From NCBI RefSeq assembly GCF_003473485.1, contig NC_053045.1:64171994-64235993 (forward strand): a DNA stretch of 64,000 nucleotides, written 5' to 3'. Both the position numbers and the translations under genes were made by a program. Each line of letters begins with the position of its first letter. The first letter of the stretch is position 1. The notes under the pieces were generated by a model that was given only the letters and a program-made list of their open reading frames with translations, was not told the DNA's origin and did no database searches. Shown here piece after piece: positions 36,115 through 48,579 of the stretch. The stretch comes from Medicago truncatula (lineage: Eukaryota; Streptophyta; Magnoliopsida; Fabales; Fabaceae).

Positions 36115-37860
36115 ATTTTATTTATTTTTTTGTCAAATTTTTAATTTATTTTTAATTGTAGAAAATAATAGCCCTGTGTGAGGTTCAAAAGTGACATAAA
36201 AGTTGGTTGAGAGGTAAGAAACCTATGACAAGATAAACACGTTGTTAATCTAGATTATAATGCTACCACACAATCAAACTCAAATGAATAAGATGTTAAT
36301 TAAATGAATTGTATCAATCTCAACTTGATTTATTATATATTTTGGTACTTACCGTTTTATTTTCAAATTATTTCTTCAATTATTAGAAGAAAAGGGAATT
36401 GTGTATATGTTAGAAATTCACTTATCTCATTCGAAAGAATATCATTTTATAATTATCTATGACTATTTAGGTCTCTAACTAGCATGACTAACTACGTGAT
36501 CTTATGTGGAGGAAGATGAGATAAATGACTTGTATACTGAAAGGATTCTTCCTTAGATAATAGGTATTGTAACTGGTATTGCGGTGATCAAGAAACCCCA
36601 ACATGACTCTAACATCCAATGAGTATTGTCATACTAATAATCTTCTCTTCGGCTTGTTCCGTAAATATTCAAACGAGCATCTTGAATTTACGAAGAGGGT
36701 ATTGGATTTAAAGGTTGATTTAAATGTTCTAGAAGTGAATAATTCATTTGTTTGTGCAGCATAGGAATCTATTGGTTCTCATTAGTTCATGAAGTCGTTG
36801 GCATTTCTATGACTCGCTACAAAAAATGTGGTATTAATTTAGCTTTGTCGTAAATTAAATGAGTTGTATATATAGATTTTGATTTATGTAAGTATTGAGT
36901 ATTTCTATGAGTAATGAGTGTTGGTTTGGGTGAATCATATAATAGTTTATTGTTAGGAGAATTATAGTCACTTCAAGGATTTATTCTAAAAATTTATTAT
37001 AGTAATAAATTTCAAATTTCAATGATATTGATTATAATATTTTATTATATTGATTGATTAATTTTAGTGGTAATTTTATAAATTATTCATTTTTAAAATT
37101 TATAGTCGAATAGAAAATATAAAATAAAATAAAACAATGATAAGTTTTACTGACAGCTGCAACCGTAGGTAGCGGTCTTTAATATTTTTAAAATTGTATC
37201 CTTAGAATTACCTACGGTTTTGTCCATAGGTAAAGATGTAAAACATAGAGTGACAACCATTTGACATGACAAACGGATTTAGCTACGGAAATTAACCCTA
37301 TAATGACGGATTTCGGCTATCATTACAAATAAAATTTCTTGTCGTAATACAAAAAAAAGTATAGGTTGAGTCCGGACATGTGCTCAGACTCACCGGATGG
37401 ATAAAACCGCTCCTAAATGTAAGAATGCATACTATACTCTTTCTTATGTTGAATCTAACACTTTTTAATGTAACTTCTATTTTAGTTTCTTTTTTATTTT
37501 ATTTTTATTTTGTTCTCCATGGTTATGTTGTTTGTCCTCTCATGTATGTAATTTTTTCCCTTTTATTTCAATCAAATTTTATTAGCTTATAAAAAAAGAT
37601 TACAATCTACGTTGAAAATACAATTTTCGTTGAGGATACATAGTGCATTTTGGGACCGTTTGTTTCCAATGGTACATTTTCTTATGCAACATCCAATAAT
37701 TTAAAAAAAAAAAATTAGAATGTTAATTTTAAACAAATGCTCAAAGATCATTGTTTAAGGAACCCATAAGAAAATTATATCTTAAAAATATAAGTCAAAC
37801 ATTTGTTAAAGTCATAACGGTACAATTTCTAATGTAAAAGTTTTTATTGTTTTTACAAAA
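36115..37860. other. Intergenic, no gene recognised
   Basis: AT-rich. Near 37155-37340 there are complementary words (ACCGTAGGTAGCGGT and ATTACCTACGGTTTTG) suggesting a remnant of a DNA transposon, perhaps CACTA-like. No termini could be defined. Confidence 0.35.
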
Positions 37861-38350
37861 ACAAAACGATATTCATTCATTCAAATCGATAGAGTACATC
37901 AGATACAAACATCGCTAAAAACGTAAAGGGTGAATCTGCGAGCAAACTCACAGCATCCAAGTTAATAGCATACAACGACAAAATGCCTACAAATAATATG
38001 ATAAAACCTAAGTCACCGAAATACCCATGCTTCTGGATCTGCAACGTTGCCGCCCAAATCATTGGTTGAATTTGTAATTGACTGATGTAGATCTTCCAAT
38101 AGGAACTAAACAAACACTGCGACAAGACGCAAAATTAAACGCCGCACAAGACGACGAACAACAAAACGCCGCACTTAAACGACGAAATCACAAAAACACA
38201 AGAAAAAAACTTGATAGATGTGAAAACCACTTATTTAGATTGAAAGAAGAAGGGGAAAAAAGATGTAGAGGGGTGATTCTAGGTCAAAAAAATGACCTAA
38301 AACCACCTCTCCTCAGTGAACGAAGGAGAAAGTTGCTATTTTTAAATGTT
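37861..38350 (-). repeat. Dispersed repeat with A-rich tail, copy 1 (related to 59385-59870)
   Basis: The reverse complement reads ...GGTTTTAGGTCA..., AGAATCACCCCTC, GTGTTTTTGTGATTTCGTCG, GGCAACGTTGCAGATCCAGA and finally GAATGAATGAATATCG. The plus strand at 59385-59870 has the same order of words with about 25-35 percent difference by eye. The tail and lack of TIRs suggest a retroposed element. A minus-strand open frame (37877-38125) contains hydrophobic stretches but no known domain. Confidence 0.6.
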
Positions 38351-40330
38351 TAAACAATGCATTTAGGGCACTTGTTAGCAATAATCCTAATTTTAATTTC
38401 AGCAAATTGCCATCTTAGTCTCTAACTCTTCATCTCGCTGTCACAAAAGTCCTTGACTCCCTAACTGTGTACTTTTGTTATAGTTTTAGTCTGTGACGTT
38501 AAATAATTATGTTAAGTGATGATGTGACACAAGTTTTACAATGACATGACATATGAAGTGTCACTAAGACCTAAATGAGAGTAAAAAATGTTCACTTTCC
38601 TGAACTAAAAATCAATATCCACAAATTGAATTTCAAATCCCTAAGACTATGTTTGGAACAATATAGAGATTAAGGAAAGAAGACAGAAGGGATAGAAAGT
38701 TTCTTGAGAAACGTGTTTCCATCGTTTGGTTCCTTGTCAGTGAGGAAAGAAAGCCTGATTTTGATGGCCCCGTGCGCAGAAACCTTTCCTCTCCAAAATG
38801 CGAAGAAACATGGGGAATGGAGGCCAGTGTGATAAAATTACAAAACGGCCATTGAAGCATATTATCTATGCTATTTTTTCTCCTTTAATTAATATATGCT
38901 TCCCTCAACGTCACTTCGGTCTACCATTCTTTTATTCTAATTAATAATATAATATACTTTTTTTAAGGAATAATATAATATACTTATAAGTTACTTTGTT
39001 TTTGAGAACGTTATGTCTATAAATTATATAAATAAATATTTAAAATATTATATCTATTATATAGGGATATTTATGTCAATTTACTAAATATATAACTATT
39101 TTTCCTTTCATTTTCTTTATACAACTAAATAATTATTCGATTTTTCACCTACTTTCTACTCACTTTCATTCTTTCAACAATCTTTCTTTTTTCTTCCTTG
39201 ATTATCCAAAGAGAGCATCTCAAATCCTAAATTAAGATTTTCCAATATTTTTTTATTTTTGTTGACTAAAAGTGTGAAAAGTCAAAAGGTAAACAAAATA
39301 TGCAGGATTAATTGCAAGTGATTTAATTGTGGTCCATGTGTATGAGCGTGGATTAAACTGAAAATTTGATGCGGAGAACATGAAGTAAGCTCCATCGTGT
39401 CGACGTGGCATTATAACGGTTCCATGAGTTGACGCGAGCTTCTGCCATGTCAGTCCCACCGTGTGACGTGGCAGCTACCTACGACGGAAAATAGAAGGAG
39501 AAGTGTGTTATACTGTTCTGACCACTTGTACTCACACGCCGGAACACCCTTCAATTCGTATTTATTGCTGGCTAACAATATTTCCTTTTCTGACTTTCCT
39601 TTCCTTTCCTTTCCTTTCTCTCAAAAAAAAAAATATTTCCTTCATTTCCTCATAATTGTACATAATTCAAAATAATCTCTAATTTTTTATTTTTATAAAT
39701 TTGCTAATATATATTTTTCTACCAACACAATGGATAAAAATTTAGCTTAAAAAAGATATTGTATGAGCTATAACCACTAAACAAAAAAAAATCACTCTAA
39801 AGAAAAAAAGTTCGGTATCAACATTTGAAAATGGTTCATACATATATTGTGTAACGTCTCTATCAACTGAATTAAGTTTACAAAAATGAATTTGTAAATA
39901 TATACACGGTTAATATAACTTATTTTGGTCTTAAACATGTCGTATTTTTAGGATATGAACTATTCATATAACTTGCCTTGATCCCACTCTTTAGCTTATA
40001 TATAAATATAAATTTTAGCATATAAAATGTTTGTTTTGTCTCGTTAAATATTTTTTAAATAAATTTTAATAATTTTTTTAGTGTAGATACCTAGAAATAT
40101 CAATGATCAAAGTTATATATTAATTCAAGTGAAGTGGTTGACTACGACATGTATTTTAAAAGAGTAAAAAAAGATGGCTAAAGATTATGTGACATGTCAT
40201 GTTAAGGGACATTGTTGATATTTTGTAATTCAAAACATTGAAAGAGTATGACTGTTTTAGATATACTACTAATACTATTAAAATGAGGATTTATTTTAAG
40301 GGGCATTTTGGAGATTTCACATGAAAGCCT
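38351..40330. other. Intergenic upstream of the OPT gene
   Basis: No gene recognised. A (CTTTC)n tract lies at about 39594-39622. Near 39400-39475 there are several GACGTGGCA words; without a transcription unit attached their role is unclear. Confidence 0.4.
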
Positions 40331-40338
40331 TGAGACTT

Positions 40339-40346
40339 TTATAAAC
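40339..40346 (+). promoter_or_regulatory. TATA-like element of the OPT gene
   Basis: TTTATAAAC lies about 185 bp upstream of the OPT start codon, leaving room for a CT/GA-rich 5' UTR (GAGAGAGAGAGAACAG near 40452). Confidence 0.4.
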
Positions 40347-40527
40347 AAACACCGCTGAGAGTACGCATTGTGAATCAACAACAAGTACACTCTCCATTCC
40401 AACCTGTCATTTGACAGAACAAGAATTTTCTCACAATTTGTTGTGATTGTTTGAGAGAGAGAGAACAGAGAAACTTTCTTTCTTTCACTCTCACATTCTC
40501 ATTTCACTCACTATTCTCTTATCTTCA

Positions 40528-43500
40528 ATGGCGCCAATGAATCCAACTCCAGACACTGAAAAAGCGTCAAACGGTGTTCCCCCAGACGACAGATGTCCAA
40601 TTGAAGAAGTAGCTCTCGTCGTCCCTGAAACCGACGACCCTTCTCTTCCAGTCATGACTTTCCGTTCATGGTTCCTTGGAATTACTTCTTGCATCATACT
40701 CATCTTTCTCAACACTTTCTTCACTTTCAGAACTCAACCACTAACTATCTCTGCTATTCTCATGCAAATCGCTGTTCTTCCCATCGGAAAGTTCATGGCC
40801 GCCACTCTTCCCACCAAAGAGTATAACTTTTTTGGGCGGTGGCGTTTCACGTTGAATCCTGGTCCGTTTAATATGAAGGAGCATGTTATTATCACTATTT
40901 TTGCTAACTGTGGTGTTTCTCAAGGTGGTGGTGATGCTTACTCCATTGGTGCTATTACTATTATGAAAGCTTATTACAAACAATCTCTCAGTTTTCTCCT
41001 TGCTCTATTCATCGTCTTAACCACACAGGTTCTTTTTATTTCATTCTATTTCTATTTGGTCAAAAACATTTATTCATTTCATTTTATTATTTTTAATTTT
41101 GAGGAAAATATTTATTGCAAAGGTTTTTTGGTCAAAGAAAATAATTCTCCTTTCCTTGTTTTTATGTTAAATTAAAAACGCAAAGATAATTGTTAGATTA
41201 TTATTAAACTGAAGATGCAGAATGTATAATTAGTTTATAATTGCAGGCAATTGTTTATGTTTGGGTGTATAACCCAAAATCAAATAAATATTTGTATAAC
41301 TTATATGTTAATGGTTATTGAATGATGGTGATGAAGTTTGTCTTTGAGTCCCGTGAAGGTTGAACGTGGTCGTCTAGTGTACTTTATGTTCAGTGTTGAA
41401 TTTTTTTTGGTCTGTAGTACTTGTTTTGTTATCTACAAGTCTATCTGGAATTTGTTTTTTTTTTTTTTTTCTTTCTTTCTTTCTGGTTGATGACGAAAAA
41501 GTGTGAATTTAATTTGGAAAATATATATTTTTTCCTATCTTTCTTTGTTAAAATATGCTGTGATCAATCTGCTTTAAATAGTTGTTAACTAAAATTTCAT
41601 TTTAATTTAATGTTGTAAATTGAGTTGCAGATATTGGGCTATGGATGGGCTGGGATTCTGAGGAGGTATCTGGTGGACCCTGTTGAAATGTGGTGGCCAT
41701 CAAACCTTGCACAAGTCTCTCTCTTTAGGTTCATTCTTTTCCCCTTTTCTTCCATATTACGTTTTATTCAATTGGTACAGACTTATTTACTTCAATAACC
41801 CTTTGGTGATTTCTAAAAGTAAGCACCAACACAAAGACACTGATACGTGGACATTGATAATAATACTGAGATAATAAAAGTAATTGAATGTAACCACATA
41901 TTTCATTGTTGTTGTGTGTCAAGATACTTCTTCAATATGAAAGCCTTGAAGAAACAATATTCATTTATCCAATATTCATTAGCCAATTTGCAAAATCAAC
42001 GAATACATATACATATGATATATTGCATGAAGAAACAAAAGATACAGAAATTTACTTGTATACTTTCTTATTTAATAAACTCTATTAGTACTGTTACTGC
42101 AAAAATAAAAAAGAACTTGTATGGAGTAGTTAAATCAATAAAAGATAACGCCAATGAAGTTTGTGATTGATTAGTAATTACTAGTTTGAAATATGCTATT
42201 GAAAAAGACACTTGGTTTAACCTTAGTGGGCACAACAGCCATTATACCAAATTGAAAGTTGTAAATATGCCGTGGACTAAGCGCATCTTCACTACTGAAA
42301 GGCACATATCACAAGCTGTGTTGTTCGGTTGATGTAAGAATTAAGATTCTCTTTGACAAGAGATATCAACATTGAAAGAAAATATTCTCTAATGTTTCTC
42401 TGGCTGTATAATTGACAACAAATAGGCAAGGATAGAATCTTAACCAAAAGAACTTATGCAACAGTGAAAACTAATTTTCTTAGTCAAAGTTACTTTTTTG
42501 CTTGTTTATTACTCTATTCTCTAATATGATTTTGATTACATCATTAACCTTATGCTACAGGGCACTCCATGAAAAAGAGAATAAAGCATCAAAAGGCTTT
42601 ACAAGGATGCAGTTTTTCCTCATTGCTATGGGTGTTAGCTTCTTGTATTATGCACTCCCCGGCTATCTTTTCACCGTCTTAACATTCTTCTCATGGATTT
42701 GCTACGCATGGCCACATAATATCACAGCACAACAAATTGGATCAGGTTACCATGGACTTGGAATTGGTGCATTCACACTTGATTGGGCTGGAATTTCAGC
42801 TTATCATGGAAGCCCACTTGTTGCACCGTGGACTTCCATTGTTAATGTTGGGGTTGGATTTATCATGTTCATCTATATAATTCTACCCGTATGTTACTGG
42901 AGGTTTAACACTTTTGATGCTAGGAAGTTTCCTATATTCTCTAATCAGTTGTTCACGTCAAGTGGACACAAGTATGACACGACAAAGATCTTAACCAAGG
43001 AATATGATCTTAACATTGATGCATACAACAAGTATGGCAAGTTATACCTTAGTCCTCTCTTCGCATTGTCTATTGGATCAGGTTTCGCAAGATTTACAGC
43101 GACCCTCACTCATGTAGCATTATTTCATGGCAGGTAGGCTGCTTACAAAGCCTTTAGAATAAACTTATTTCTTATACATGTATTAATTAAGGAATCGCAA
43201 TCATAGACACGTGATACTGACATAGTTTCCTTTTTGCAGAGACATATTGAGACAGAGTAAATCGGCAATGGGTAACGTAAAAGTTGATGTGCATGGTAGG
43301 CTCATGAAGGCTTATAAGCAAGTACCAGAATGGTGGTTCCTCATTTTATTATTTGGAAGCATGGCGCTATCCTTAGTAATGGCTTTTGTTTGGAAAACGG
43401 ATGTGCAACTTCCATGGTGGGGCATGCTCTTTGCTTTTGGCTTAGCTTTTGTTGTAACTCTCCCAATCGGTGTCATCCAAGCAACTACCAACCAGGTACT

Positions 43501-44523
43501 AACTCCATTCAATATTTCTGCCACCTATAATCTACACTTTTCTTTTTCTCGTAAGCAATGAGGCGAAAGCAATAGGAGTTTGAAATTTTAACATGAGTGT
43601 TTCCTATGATGGTTACCTTGCAGCAACCTGGATATGACATTATTGCACAGTTCATGATCGGGTATCTCCTTCCTGGAAAACCAATTGCAAACTTGCTCTT
43701 TAAGATTTATGGGAGAATCAGCACCGTCCATGCACTCTCTTTCTTGCAAGATCTTAAACTTGGGCACTACATGAAAATTCCCCCGCGATGCATGTATACA
43801 GCACAGGTATTTTTAGCTCAGAATCTCCTAGTTTGAACTCTTTTGTTATCCTTTTTTTTTCTTTCTTTCTTGCTAGTTAATGATTATTTATTTTGAATTT
43901 CCAAATAGCTGGTGGGAACACTAGTTGCTGGAGTGGTGAACCTTTCGGTGGCTTGGTGGATGTTGGATAGCATTAAGGACATTTGCATGGATGATAAAGC
44001 TCACCATGATAGTCCTTGGACTTGTCCCAAATACCGAGTGACATTTGATGCATCTGTTATATGGGGGTTAATCGGACCGAAGCGGCTATTCGGACCAGGT
44101 GGATTGTACCGAAACCTTGTATGGCTATTCTTGGTTGGAGCAGTGTTGCCAGTTCCTGTTTGGGTGTTTAGCAAAATCTACCCTAACAAGAAATGGATTC
44201 CTCTGATAAACATACCAGTTATATCTTATGGTTTTGCTGGAATGCCACCTGCAACTCCAACTAACATTGCAAGCTGGCTATTGACCGGAATGATCTTCAA
44301 CTACTTTGTGTTCCGCTTCCACAAACGTTGGTGGCAGAAATATAATTATGTTCTATCCGCGGCACTTGATGCAGGCACAGCTTTTATGGGTGTTTTGATT
44401 TTCTTTGCTCTGCAAAATGCAGGCCATACTCTCAAATGGTGGGGAACTGAATTGGACCATTGCCCGTTGGCTACTTGTCCAACTGCTCCTGGAATTGTGG
44501 TTGATGGTTGTCCTGTATTCTAA
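40528..44523 (+). CDS. Oligopeptide transporter, OPT family, 6 exons
   Basis: OPT proteins are proton-coupled membrane transporters for small peptides, glutathione or metal chelates. Exons: 40528-41028, 41631-41728, 42561-43133, 43240-43495, 43624-43806 and 43909-44523 (TAA). Phases match and give 741 aa, the usual family length. Hallmarks are [12 protein letters not shown] (NPG at res. 110-112) and [14 protein letters not shown] (KIPPR at 527-531), plus a Gly-rich GGGDAYS segment near res. 138. About a dozen or more hydrophobic segments are visible; the acidic, Pro-rich first 40 residues are predicted cytoplasmic. The C terminus ends [10 protein letters not shown]. The ATG at 40528 is the first true ATG in frame; the frame is open upstream but has no ATG. 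Which OPT clade it belongs to, and its substrate, cannot be told from sequence alone. Confidence 0.95.
41729..42560 (+). other. Intron 2 of the OPT gene, 0.83 kb
   Basis: It begins GTTCATTC and ends TATGCTACAG. Short open frames inside it (41847-42170) do not resemble known proteins. No transposon ends were defined. Confidence 0.6.
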
Positions 44524-45986
44524 TAGAGAAGCCTAATTGACTTAGGCTTTCTTTTTTACTTGTTTTTGCTTTTAGGGGTGGGGACCATGTTAGGCTTGGA
44601 GTATACCAAAAGGTGAAGGGACTAAATAACCAATTGCTTAGCAATTATTATGCACATGCTTCTTGCTTGTTTTCACGGAGGCTTTTCCTTTTTGTCTTTT
44701 TTTACCTGCCTTATTTAATGGATATATATTCAGTTAACTGATAATGGAACAAAGTTTGACGTCTGAAATACATTTTAGGAATTGAAAATTGATGTTGAAA
44801 GCGCATGATCTTTATTATAACCTAGAAGTGGATACATGGAATTGCAAATTCATGGTTTTTGGTAAAGGACACTCGTACTTTGTATTTGACACAGAATATA
44901 ATACCAAAAGGATCGGGATGCATCTAATCTAATCACAAACAAATAAAGGACTTTCAAGGTACAAGTGTTGGTGTCCTCAATTGGTTACGAACTGTGGGCA
45001 TTTTGCAAAAAGTGGAGAGTTTGATCTCTCTGCAATACTTCTAACCTTTATGGAGGATACATATCTAGAAGTAGACACCAAACTTAAGTTTCATAAGACT
45101 TTCAAATTATGCAATTTTTATTTTCCAAAAAAGATTCCAAACACTCAGAAATTCCAACTAAATAATCAAGGATTTGACTCCACTAAATAGAATATGCAAT
45201 GTGGATGAAAATCAACGGTTGATTTTATTTGGTTATACATAACAAATCATGGAAGTGTTGAAATATCAATGTCAATAATAGACTTGTCAACAACTTAGAT
45301 ACTTTCTTTAACCAGTGTCCTGTTTTATCCAGGAATCGATTTCCTTCTGTGGGACAGCCCACATCCTTCAACATACTATCTATTCTAATTTCAATATTTA
45401 AAGTTCCTATTTTTCTACTGTCCAGATTTCACTGGATTCGCCATTAACTGGAGAGGATCTATAAGCTCTTAATAAACATTTGCACGATACGTCAAAGATG
45501 CAGATGTAAATAAATGCACGTGTAAAACTATCGTAGGCAGTTGCTTTATAAAACTATTATTTCTCCCAGCAAGATCAAAAGACTTCTGTATACTAGCAAA
45601 AGTCAATTTACCGGAGAATGATCAGAAATATCACTAATATGTGATGAAACTTGCAACAAAAAACCGAACCCAGAAAACGGAGGAGAAGGGCAAGAGAACT
45701 GAAAAAGAAGATAGGGAAGGATGAAAATGCAAATATAGAGGATACGAACTGCAAAATAACTTAACCACATAATTGTTGTTTCAGCTATAAGTGATATGAA
45801 TGCGTAAACTATTTTATCCTTTTGAATACTCAATCAAAATTCCTAGATAAAAGTATCACCAAAAGTGTAAGAATTGAAACTAAATCATCTGATAATTAGC
45901 CAATAAGCAATTGCATTATATGTAATACAATCTTGACTTTCGTGCAGTGATTAATGTTAATGACTGGTCCATCTCATTTGTGTTTA
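44524..45986. other. Convergent intergenic region between OPT and SnRK1-beta genes
   Basis: It holds the 3' flanks of both genes, which converge here. No further gene was recognised; short open frames lack motifs. Confidence 0.5.
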
Positions 45987-48213
45987 CTACCTCTGCACAG
46001 ACTTGTAAAGCACCACAGTAACATATTTGGACAGAAACCGATTAGTAGAACCAAGGGCAACCACTGAAGGACTGCTTTCTCCTTTCGGGATGTAAAAATG
46101 ATTGAGCACTGAATGTTGAGGTCTTGGCTTAGTAGGTTGGATTTCCACATTTTCTGTACATACATTTAGCGGCGTCGTAGCTAACTGTGGAGGGACTAAT
46201 GGCGGCTCCTTTGCACAATCTTCAGAACTAAATGGTAAATTATCATAACTTGAGGTTGGTGATTGAGGAGGTTCAAAAGCAGAAATGCTTCCAATATCTT
46301 CAGGAACATAATCCTACAGATATAAAAAATGGCATTAGTGTCAATTCAGACCTCAACGGCTTCCATAAGTAAAAGAATGCAGACATACAGGCTACCACAT
46401 ATGTGTTATCAAGTGTCATTTTTACATACATATGTATATATGTATGCAGCTACATCCCTTAAAAAAAAAAAATGCAGGTACTTAAAAATGAAATCACAAC
46501 AAAATCGATAACTATTGCGAAAATCAATCAATGCACATTAAGGTGGGCTATCAAATATTTACTTTTGATGGATATTTAGCTACAAAGTGTCGGTTCCCCT
46601 AGAGTCCACTTGGCTGAAAATTCGCTCTCCAACCTTCATGAACTGGGTTAAATACTGGCACACCGATGGATATTTAGCTACAAAGTGAAGCAAAAGTACC
46701 AAGACAATGTGGCGTGGTGCTAACAGTGGGTTAGTCAAAGGCACTGCTAAGATGAAGCTAGAAGTACAAGGTATCAGCTCAGCTCCTCTCAGGCACTTCA
46801 TGAGTACCTTTCTGGATTACAAGGGAAACAATAATTTAAAAGACCTGTCATCTAACTTCTCAACAGTGATACTAAAGGGGGTAAAGTAAGAATAACTTGT
46901 CAAACTTTGGGATTCTTACCGGAAAACAACTTAGGGTTATTTAAATTGAAATCACAATCTTGTATTTTTACAACGAATGTAGTAAATGGAAGCCTTGGTG
47001 CAACGGTTTGAGTTACTACTACGTCGCTAGAAGATTACAAAATCAAGCTGTGAAATTAGTATCTTACAAATGCAACGTAAGTACGCCGACAATAGATTCA
47101 CAACGGATCCAACCCTTTCATTGACTATGCCAGAGCGAGAGCTTTATATGACCAGAATTGCCTTTATATTCTGCTACATTGCAGTGTTATAGCGCTACTA
47201 TAGCTGCTATTTGACAACACTTTGTACTAAATTGCGTATTGCACTATGGAGTACAAACTCAGACACGGACACCGGACACGACACGGACACATCGACACCG
47301 ATAATAATTTGAGAAATGACATAGTTCAATGTAATCATATGTGTCGGTGTCAGACATGATACGTATCCGACACCAGGACACACCTAATCGAGTATTTGTG
47401 TTTCATAGTGCACATAACGATAACAGCTTGTTAAATTCTGCTACAATTTAGGGCCATAGAGGCGTTATAGTCGCTATTTGACAACATTGATTGGAACCAA
47501 CTCTAATTTTATCCTACCAAGAGAATACTGTTTGTGCCGTGGCATCAAAAATTCATTATATAACCCCATAGTATCATCAATTCTGTTTGTTTGCATGTTA
47601 AAGACTTCAACGATAAAATAGTACCTGTAAGTCCAAGATGTTGCAAGCATTCCCAGCTTCATCTTTCGACCAAGGCAACTCCGGGTCATAACAGCCTATT
47701 CCATCAACAATAAACCTATAATGGTAAACACCAGAGGCCAGTACCTTCAATATTGTGAAATCTTTGCCCGATTTCTGCAAGGCAGTTCTAATAAACAATT
47801 TTTTTTAATCAGAATCTAAAAAACAGAGAAAACAATTTCTAAGAAAAAGACAGTAAAGTTTCAAAAAAACAGAAACCTTGAATTCCAATTATCCCAGGAT
47901 CCTTGAACAAAAATTTGTTGACCACCACCATAACTCCAAGTAATCATAGTTGGAACTTTGTTTTCATTGTATATATCTGGATAGCCAGGAGTTGTTTGTG
48001 ATGATGAATGAGTGGGAACAATAACATGCATCTCATCATGTCTTTGTAATGGAGCAGCAGGAACCTAAGACAAAACAAAAGACAACAGACAACAACAACT
48101 GTGAAAATCAAACAGTAGTAAGATAAGTGTCTGTCTGTGTACAATAAAATCAAAAAGAGAGAGATAAATACTTGAGGAGATGAAGAATTTCCATTCACAT
48201 TCACGTTACCCAT
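45987..48213 (-). CDS. SnRK1 (AMPK/SNF1-type) kinase regulatory subunit beta, 4 exons
   Basis: Beta subunits scaffold the energy-sensing SnRK1 complex, joining the catalytic alpha and regulatory gamma subunits. Exons in gene order: 48213-48172, 48064-47877, 47787-47625 and 46313-45987 (TAG). Phases agree and give 239 aa. The N terminus MGNVN has Gly2 for N-myristoylation. The glycogen/starch-binding (CBM48) domain runs from about res. 53 to 131 ([28 protein letters not shown]), followed by [19 protein letters not shown] and the alpha/gamma-association domain (about 155-239: [38 protein letters not shown]). In plant homologues the VDG is normally followed by a Gln/Glu-Trp pair; here the residues are Ile-Gly-Cys, so the conserved carbohydrate-contact Trp is absent. 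At 239 aa it is somewhat shorter than AKINbeta1/2. Intron 3 is 1.3 kb and holds repeats. Confidence 0.93.
46568..46692. repeat. Short direct repeat in SnRK1-beta intron 3
   Basis: GATGGATATTTAGCTACAAA followed by GTG occurs at about 46568 and again at about 46666, 98 bp apart. The second copy is embedded in otherwise unrelated sequence, suggesting a small local duplication. Confidence 0.6.
46985..47155 (+). mobile_element. Au-like SINE in SnRK1-beta intron 3
   Basis: The sequence begins GGAAGCCTTGGTGCAACGGT, the tRNA-like A-box region of plant Au SINEs, and continues with a diverged body including ATGCAACGTAAGTACGCCGA, CAATAGATTCACAACGGATC and GCCAGAGCGAGAGCTTTAT. These match the order AGGGTAAGGCTGCGTACAAT, CCCTTC, GCGGGAGCT of the Au family as I know it. 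The copy is old and opposite in orientation to the host gene. Confidence 0.7.
47241..47411. repeat. GACACGG-rich MITE, about 171 bp
   Basis: The left end GCACTATGGAGTACAAACTC and the reverse complement of the right end (GTGCACTATGAAACACAAAT) share GCACTATG and a body rich in GACACGGACACCGGACAC. It lies within SnRK1-beta intron 3. Related GTGTC-rich sequence is present at 6030-6245. Confidence 0.7.
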
Positions 48214-48240
48214 CTTTCTTTCTTTCTTTCTTTCACACAA
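48214..48240 (-). repeat. (GAAA)n tract in the SnRK1-beta 5' UTR
   Basis: Directly 5' of the start codon the minus strand reads about five tandem GAAA units. Confidence 0.85.
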
Positions 48241-48310
48241 ATTGCTTGCAACGAATAACAAGCACACTATGTTGTGTTGAGTTTCAGTCTCAGGTTTAGA
48301 GCACCTAATT

Positions 48311-48318
48311 ATTTATAC
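48311..48318 (-). promoter_or_regulatory. TATA box of the SnRK1-beta gene
   Basis: The minus strand reads GTGTATAAATAATT about 100 bp upstream of the start codon, giving a 5' UTR of about 70 bp. Confidence 0.5.
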
Positions 48319-48579
48319 ACTAAAACCCTTAATTTAATATTTGCATTATTCTCTCCGTCTAATTAGGGTACCCTATATATGGAAACCTTTAAACGGGGGC
48401 TTGTCATTTTTAGTAATACAATAAATTTTATTAAAAAAACCAAGAAGAAGAGGAAAGTTGTGATACTTTACAGTTTACAAAACATTATTATGGATCGTTT
48501 TAATTATACTTCTTTTAGTTTTTTAAATTAATTACTGTATATCCAAAAAGTATAGATGGGATTATATAGAATCTCTCTT

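Noticed and set aside
36800..37345. Possible CACTA transposon with GCTACAAAAAA and TTTCTTGTCGTAATA ends
   Set aside because: The termini do not match the CACTA signature well and no 3-bp duplication or transposase was found.
40447..40527. 27-codon N-terminal extension of the OPT protein
   Set aside because: The frame is open but begins with TTG, not ATG, and the sequence is GA/CT-rich 5' UTR.
40491..40983. Minus-strand open frames opposite OPT exon 1
   Set aside because: They are shadows of the conserved OPT coding exon.
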